Part shown: piece by piece, positions 6,350 through 9,658 of the stretch
Layout: every line of letters starts with the position of its first letter
Numbering within the stretch: position 1 is the first letter of the stretch
The notes under the pieces: generated by a model
Told to the model about the DNA's origin: nothing
Database searches by the model: none
Seen by the model: the letters and a program-made list of their open reading frames with translations, nothing else
Source of the DNA: Oceanicaulis sp.
Lineage (GTDB): Bacteria; Pseudomonadota; Alphaproteobacteria; Caulobacterales; Maricaulaceae
NCBI GenBank assembly: GCA_007571185.1
Contig: RKRX01000203.1
Coordinates: forward strand, 1 to 9,658
Length of the DNA: 9,658 bases
Direction: 5' to 3'
Made by a program: the position numbers and the translations under genes

Positions 6350-7387
6350 TCATTTTGCAACGATTGGCCTCACCGCCTCAAGTGCGGCCTCCACCACCTC
6401 CCAACCTGCACCGGGGCGGTTGGCGCGCCCAGAGAGGATTTGACGCCATTTTCGGGCGCCGGGGCGGCCTGCGAACAGACCCAACATGTGCCGGGTGATC
6501 GCGTGCAATTTCACACCCTGGTCCAGCCGGGTCTCGATATAGGGCCGATAGGCCTCCACCGCTTCAAAGGGCGTTTGCACCGGATCAGACAGCGCACCAT
6601 AAATCCGGCTGTCGACCCGCGCCAGTTCCCAGGGCGTATGATAGGCCGCTCGCCCCAGCATGATCCCGTCAGTGCCATGAATTTCTGTAAGACCATGATC
6701 AAGCGTGATCAAACCGCCATTGAGCAGAATTTCAAGCTCGGGCCGCTCCGCTTTCAACCGGCGCACCAGATCGTAATCTAGTGGCGGCTTATCTCGGTTT
6801 TGCCGGGGGCTGAGTCCCTGAAGCCAGGCTTTGCGTGCATGCACAATAAAAGTGGTCACGCCGCTGACCGCCACGGTCTCTACAAAATCGAAAAGCGTCG
6901 CCTCCGGGTTCTGATCATCCACGCCCAGCCGATGCTTGATCGTGACCGGGACAGATACCGCTTCACGCATGGCGGTCAGACAATCGCGCACCCGCCCTGG
7001 TTCCCGCATCAGACAGGCGCCGAATCTGCCTGATTGCACCCGGTTTGAAGGGCAGCCCACATTGAGGTTAATCCCGGCATAGCCGAAACATTCCGCAATT
7101 TTTGAGGCTTCGGCCAAGGTATCCGGATCACTGCCGCCCAACTGGATGACGCAAGGATGTTCCGCCGTTTCGAAACCGATAAGCTGCGCAGCATCACCAC
7201 GCAGCACCGCCTGATCGACCACCATCTCGGTGTACAGAACAGCCCTGTGCGTCAGAACACGATGAAACGCCCGACAGTGCCGATCGGTCCAGTCCATCAT
7301 AGGGGCCACACTGAATCGCGCGGAATACCTGATACCTGTTTTTGTTATGTTTTTTCCAGTTTCCAATGTCTTTCCAGGCGCTTGCAT
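6350..7387 (-). CDS. dusA: tRNA-dihydrouridine(20/20a) synthase DusA
   Basis: This 345-residue FMN-dependent TIM-barrel enzyme reduces uridine to dihydrouridine in the D loop of tRNAs using NADPH. Visible signatures are APMMDWTDRHCR (29-40), IQLGGSDP (81-88), INLNVGCPS with the catalytic cysteine (C112), GRFGACLM (120-127), TIKHRLG with the active-site lysine (K151), VHARKAWLQGLSP with the substrate-binding histidine (H183), and LLNGGL (221-226). HARKAWLxGLSPxxNR is specific to the DusA subfamily, as against DusB or DusC. Length equals that of E. coli DusA (345). The ATG at 7387 is the only good start; the frame is open to 7543, but the extra 52 residues are atypical. Only a weak TGGA ribosome site precedes it. 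It is first in a minus-strand pair with the TauE/SafE gene. Confidence 0.93.
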   Translation of the reverse strand: MQAPGKTLETGKNITKTGIRYSARFSVAPMMDWTDRHCRAFHRVLTHRAVLYTEMVVDQAVLRGDAAQLIGFETAEHPCVIQLGGSDPDTLAEASKIAECFGYAGINLNVGCPSNRVQSGRFGACLMREPGRVRDCLTAMREAVSVPVTIKHRLGVDDQNPEATLFDFVETVAVSGVTTFIVHARKAWLQGLSPRQNRDKPPLDYDLVRRLKAERPELEILLNGGLITLDHGLTEIHGTDGIMLGRAAYHTPWELARVDSRIYGALSDPVQTPFEAVEAYRPYIETRLDQGVKLHAITRHMLGLFAGRPGARKWRQILSGRANRPGAGWEVVEAALEAVRPIVAK

Positions 7388-7599
7388 TCCAGCGTGAATC
7401 CATGGTCTGGACGGGAGTTTACACAAATAAGGGGAATTATCCCGCAAAGTGCCATAGCGTGTTCTGTCAACCGCAAAATCGCAAGCCTCAATTTCAATAC
7501 ACTCGGTCTTTACGCCACCAAATGCCGCCCAAACAGACAACACCCTGATTATTTAGCAAGTTCAGCCTCACAAACCCCAAATTTCCGCATAACAAAACG
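7388..7599. other. Upstream region of dusA up to the insertion sequence
   Basis: This 212-base stretch lies between the dusA start and the left side of the IS1595-type element. It holds a perfect TTGACA on the minus strand (7470-7465) and a GATAAT (7441-7436), but they are 23 bases apart, too far for an ordinary sigma-70 promoter. The dusA promoter is presumably here but cannot be fixed. No RNA gene was seen. Confidence 0.4.
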
Positions 7600-7618
7600 C
7601 TGGTTGTGATTTAACCAG
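7600..7618. terminator. Hairpin behind the transposase gene, possible bidirectional terminator
   Basis: CTGGTT (7600-7605) and AACCAG (7613-7618) form a perfect six-pair stem with a seven-base loop. On the plus strand it is followed by GTTTTTC; on the minus strand, which is the transposase direction, by CGTTTTGTT. The stem is short and AT-containing, so termination would be modest. The same bases overlap a candidate insertion-sequence end, so the hairpin could instead be part of that end. Confidence 0.4.
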
Positions 7619-8680
7619 GTTTTTCAACCAACCCTGTTCAGAATAAAAGCTTACGCTAGCGGACGTGCTAACGAAGACAACCCGTTATCAGCTATTAAAT
7701 CAACACAGCGAAGTCTCTTGTTCACCATGCCGGCAACAAGGGAGTTCATTTGAATGATGGTGTCCTGTGAACGAACATTATGCCGGCCAGCAAACTCATC
7801 AACATAGCGTTGCAGGTGCTTGGGTGACATTTTGTGATAAACACCTATGGACGCCCGCTTGAGCGCTGCCCAGAACGATTCAATACCGTTGGTGTGAACC
7901 TGCTTGCGTACATATTCACCCACGCTGTGATTCACTGATTCGTGCGGGCGATCAATGCCCTTATAGGCCACTGATTCATCAGTATAGAGCTTTGCGCCCT
8001 CAGCAAGATGTTTGTTGACAAACCCCTGAAGGATTCGTTTATCCGTTTTGGGCACAACCTTGGCGATAACCGCCCTGGACATGCGATCCTTGATTCCAGC
8101 AATCACGCATTTACCCACCCCACCGCGCCCGGCATTGAGTTTCCGGCTCTCATGCTTGTTTTTTTCCCTGCCTCCCATATAGGTTTCATCGGCTTCCGCG
8201 GGCCCTGTAAATAAATTCTGAGGATTGGCGAAGGCCTGGCGAAGGCGTTGTAACAAGAACCATGATGTGGCCTGTCTGATGCCCAATTCCCGATACACTT
8301 TCATGGAAGAAATGCCTTTGAGACTGTTCAGAAACAAATAAATAGCAAGTGTCCAAATTCTATAAGGAAGTTTGGATGATTGCATCACCGTTCCAACTTT
8401 AACACTGAACCGGGGTTTATTGGAACAATCATTACAGCGATGCGTCATGCTTTTATGGGTAACCTCCGCTGTTACGTTAAAGGAACCACAGTGCGGGCAG
8501 TAAGCGTCTTGTAGCCAGCGTTGTTTCTCTATCCATTCCCGAGTTTTGTGTTCAGTGCTGAACATGTTCGTAAGGTTAATAAGTGTCAAACCGACGCGGT
8601 CAGATTTTCCGGGTGCTTTTTGCATATATCTTTCTCCATAGTGTTATCTGATATATAATCATTATTTCCAAAAGTCAACC
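7602..8680 (-). mobile_element. IS1595-family insertion sequence (ends provisional)
   Basis: The element is defined by its transposase gene and by a drop in G/C (24 of 60 bases at 8281-8340) relative to the flanking genes. The ends given are the best imperfect inverted pair found by eye: GGTTGTGATTT at 7602-7612 against GGTTGACTTTT read inward from 8680, 8 of 11 matching. The 8-base target duplication expected for this family is not seen at those ends (AAAACGCT against CTTATTTA). A separate TTATTTA occurs at 7549-7555 and 8682-8688 and might be a duplication if the left end lies further left. The existence of the element is secure; its exact borders are not. Confidence 0.6.
7651..8625 (-). 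CDS. IS1595-family transposase
   Basis: This 324-residue protein has the IS1595/ISXO2-like layout. An N-terminal zinc ribbon for DNA binding (CPHC at 43-46, CNDC at 64-67) is followed by a helical region (WTLAIYLFLNSLKGISSMKVYRELGI) resembling a helix-turn-helix. The DDE-type catalytic domain has aspartates in EADETYMGG (D146) and LYTDESVAY (D216), and the third active-site block is VHTNGIESFWAALKR (N246/E249). The GVYHKMSPKHLQRYVDEFAGRHN stretch is a family hallmark. Length is typical (about 300-325) and the frame is unbroken, so it may be active. The ATG at 8625 has GGAG eight bases upstream. The gene is more AT-rich than its neighbours, consistent with horizontal transfer. Which IS1595 subgroup it belongs to is not resolved. 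Confidence 0.93.
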   Translation of the reverse strand: MQKAPGKSDRVGLTLINLTNMFSTEHKTREWIEKQRWLQDAYCPHCGSFNVTAEVTHKSMTHRCNDCSNKPRFSVKVGTVMQSSKLPYRIWTLAIYLFLNSLKGISSMKVYRELGIRQATSWFLLQRLRQAFANPQNLFTGPAEADETYMGGREKNKHESRKLNAGRGGVGKCVIAGIKDRMSRAVIAKVVPKTDKRILQGFVNKHLAEGAKLYTDESVAYKGIDRPHESVNHSVGEYVRKQVHTNGIESFWAALKRASIGVYHKMSPKHLQRYVDEFAGRHNVRSQDTIIQMNSLVAGMVNKRLRCVDLIADNGLSSLARPLA

Positions 8681-8780
8681 CTTATTTACAGTTATTTGAG
8701 AAAAATATGCTGAATTTTCGTATGGAGATAAATACCCTTATCAAACGCCAAAACCGGTTGATAGTGTTTAACTCCCGTAA

Positions 8781-8942
8781 TACCCTGCCGGTTCTGGAAT
8801 CACAACTCTGTTTGCCCATCAACAAGAGGCTGTAAATGCGGTGGTGAGGGGACTTTCCTCGATTGTCCGAGGCAAGATGATCATGGCGTGCGGCACGGGC
8901 AAGACCTTCACCGGGTTGGAAACCCAAATGCGAAACGTATAG
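8781..8942 (+). pseudogene. Remnant of a DEAD/DEAH-type restriction helicase (Walker A region only)
   Basis: This open stretch of 53 codons lies between a TAA (8778-8780) and a TAG (8940-8942). From about 8814 it reads [13 protein letters not shown], then [19 protein letters not shown]. This matches the start of superfamily 2 helicase domains of restriction enzymes: the motif before the ATP site, then Walker [23 protein letters not shown] is a form I know from HsdR-like and type ISP-like helicase proteins, which are normally around 1,000-1,600 residues. Everything upstream of the helicase start and everything after the first ~20 residues past Walker A is gone, and no ATG/GTG with a ribosome site opens the frame in a sensible place. 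It is therefore a deletion remnant. It ends 20 bases before hsdM in the same orientation. The precise parent family cannot be decided from so short a piece. Confidence 0.6.
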
Positions 8943-8962
8943 TTCGAAGGAGATCAAGGAAA

Positions 8963-9658
8963 ATGAAGTCTGAAGACAGTATCTGTGCTGCTCAAGGCGC
9001 CACAACCGGCTATGAGGCCCAATTGTGGGCAATAGCCGATGCATTGCGCGGTTCGATGGATGCTGGAGAATACAAGCATGTCGTTCTCGGGCTGATCTTC
9101 CTGAAATACATCTCCGACGCCTTTGAGGAACGCCATGCCGAGTTGCTTGCCGAATGGGGTGCAGAAGCCGCTGAGGACCGAGACGAGTATCTTGCCGAGA
9201 ACATATTCTGGGTTCCGCCGGATGCCCGCTGGGGTCATCTGAAAAACCAGGCACGGCAGTCTGACATCGGCCAGATCGTCGATGGCGCGATGGCGGCGAT
9301 CGAGCGAGACAATCCGGCGCTTAAGGACGTCCTGCCGAAGGATTATTCCCGCCCGGCGCTCGACAAGCAGCGCCTTGGACAGCTTATCGACATGATCGGC
9401 AACATCCGGGTGGGCAACGCCGAGGCCCGTTCCCGCGACTTGCTCGGCCGCGTCTATGAGTATTTCCTGTCGCAGTTTGCGAGCGCAGAGGGCAAGAAGG
9501 GCGGGGAATTCTACACCCCGCGCTGCGTCGTCCAGTTGCTGGTCGAGATGCTGAAGCCATACCGGGGCCGGGTCTACGACCCTTGCTGCGGCTCGGCCGG
9601 CATGTTCATACAATCCATCGAGTTCATCCGCGCCCATGCCACTGGCAACGGCAATGGT
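8963..9658 (+). CDS. hsdM: Type I restriction-modification methyltransferase subunit HsdM (N-terminal part)
   Basis: 232 residues are present and the frame is open at the right edge; full HsdM is about 480-550. The N-terminal helical domain (HsdM_N, roughly 16-150) begins [15 protein letters not shown] and contains [19 protein letters not shown]. The N6-adenine methylase domain follows with [11 protein letters not shown] (181-190) and motif [11 protein letters not shown] (206-215), which binds S-adenosylmethionine. The NPPY catalytic motif lies beyond the window. HsdM works with HsdS, which sets sequence specificity, and with HsdR, which cuts unmodified DNA. The ATG at 8963 has AAGGAG ten bases upstream (8947-8952), and a second AAGGA only two bases away that is too close to serve. 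G/C is higher than in the neighbouring insertion sequence. The DPCC-G form of motif I is typical of one HsdM subfamily rather than a defect. Confidence 0.92.
   Translation, partial: MKSEDSICAAQGATTGYEAQLWAIADALRGSMDAGEYKHVVLGLIFLKYISDAFEERHAELLAEWGAEAAEDRDEYLAENIFWVPPDARWGHLKNQARQSDIGQIVDGAMAAIERDNPALKDVLPKDYSRPALDKQRLGQLIDMIGNIRVGNAEARSRDLLGRVYEYFLSQFASAEGKKGGEFYTPRCVVQLLVEMLKPYRGRVYDPCCGSAGMFIQSIEFIRAHATGNGNG

Noticed and set aside
7436..7470. TTGACA/GATAAT as a dusA promoter
   Set aside because: The boxes are 23 bases apart; sigma-70 promoters need about 16-18.
7388..7543. 52-residue N-terminal extension of DusA
   Set aside because: It is longer than the family, has no known domain, and overlaps the region expected to hold the promoter. 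Starting at 7387 gives exactly the usual length.
7594..8773. Loose similarity between AAAACGCTGGTTG (from 7596 region) and AAAACCGGTTG (8750 region) as a duplicated target flank
   Set aside because: It needs several gaps and is longer and less exact than the 8-base duplication made by IS1595 elements, so it is probably coincidence.
8707..8835. 42-codon plus-strand frame with ATG just right of the insertion sequence
   Set aside because: No clear ribosome site, no recognisable motif, and it overlaps the helicase remnant in another frame. It most likely occurs by chance in AT-rich DNA.
8682..9637. Long minus-strand open frames opposite hsdM and the helicase remnant
   Set aside because: They are antisense to a well-supported HsdM reading and have no protein-like features of their own. 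They reflect codon bias of the plus-strand gene.

Overview
The window reads as a piece of an alphaproteobacterial chromosome, probably from the Maricaulales/Hyphomonadaceae (Oceanicaulis- or Maricaulis-like). That placement rests on remembered protein style and moderately high GC, not on a search. Most genes are ordinary housekeeping or transport genes. Two parts are unusual: the first ~550 bases and the last ~1 kb. No tRNA, rRNA, CRISPR array or complete new system was seen.

Left edge (1 to ~550): very GC-rich DNA (50 of 60 bases are G/C at 181-240). It carries the start of a possible secreted protein on the minus strand and a Phd/YefM-type antitoxin on the plus strand, the latter behind a promoter placed for a leaderless transcript. 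Both the antitoxin tail and its expected toxin are lost at a sharp junction near 540-555. The sequence then switches to the second half of an iron-type ABC permease. This is either a chimeric assembly join or a real illegitimate recombination.

Core (555 to 7387): the truncated permease overlaps its ATPase gene by 4 bases (fbpB-fbpC-like ferric iron importer). This pair converges on a leucine-dehydrogenase-type amino acid dehydrogenase (minus). Next come a concentrative nucleoside transporter (nupC, minus), a small DUF1289 gene (plus) that directly abuts the stop of a TauE/SafE permease (minus), and dusA for tRNA dihydrouridine (minus). These genes look intact and have no common pathway. The ~310-base stretch between nupC and the dehydrogenase is poorer in GC and holds an odd 59-codon frame coupled to the nupC stop, plus a 17-bp-spaced direct repeat.

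Right edge (7600 to 9658): an AT-richer IS1595-family insertion sequence with an apparently intact transposase lies next to a broken restriction-type helicase fragment that keeps its Walker A motif. Twenty bases after this fragment, a type I restriction-modification methyltransferase (hsdM) begins and runs off the window. This looks like the border of a defence/restriction island that has turned over, with hsdS and hsdR expected just beyond the right end.
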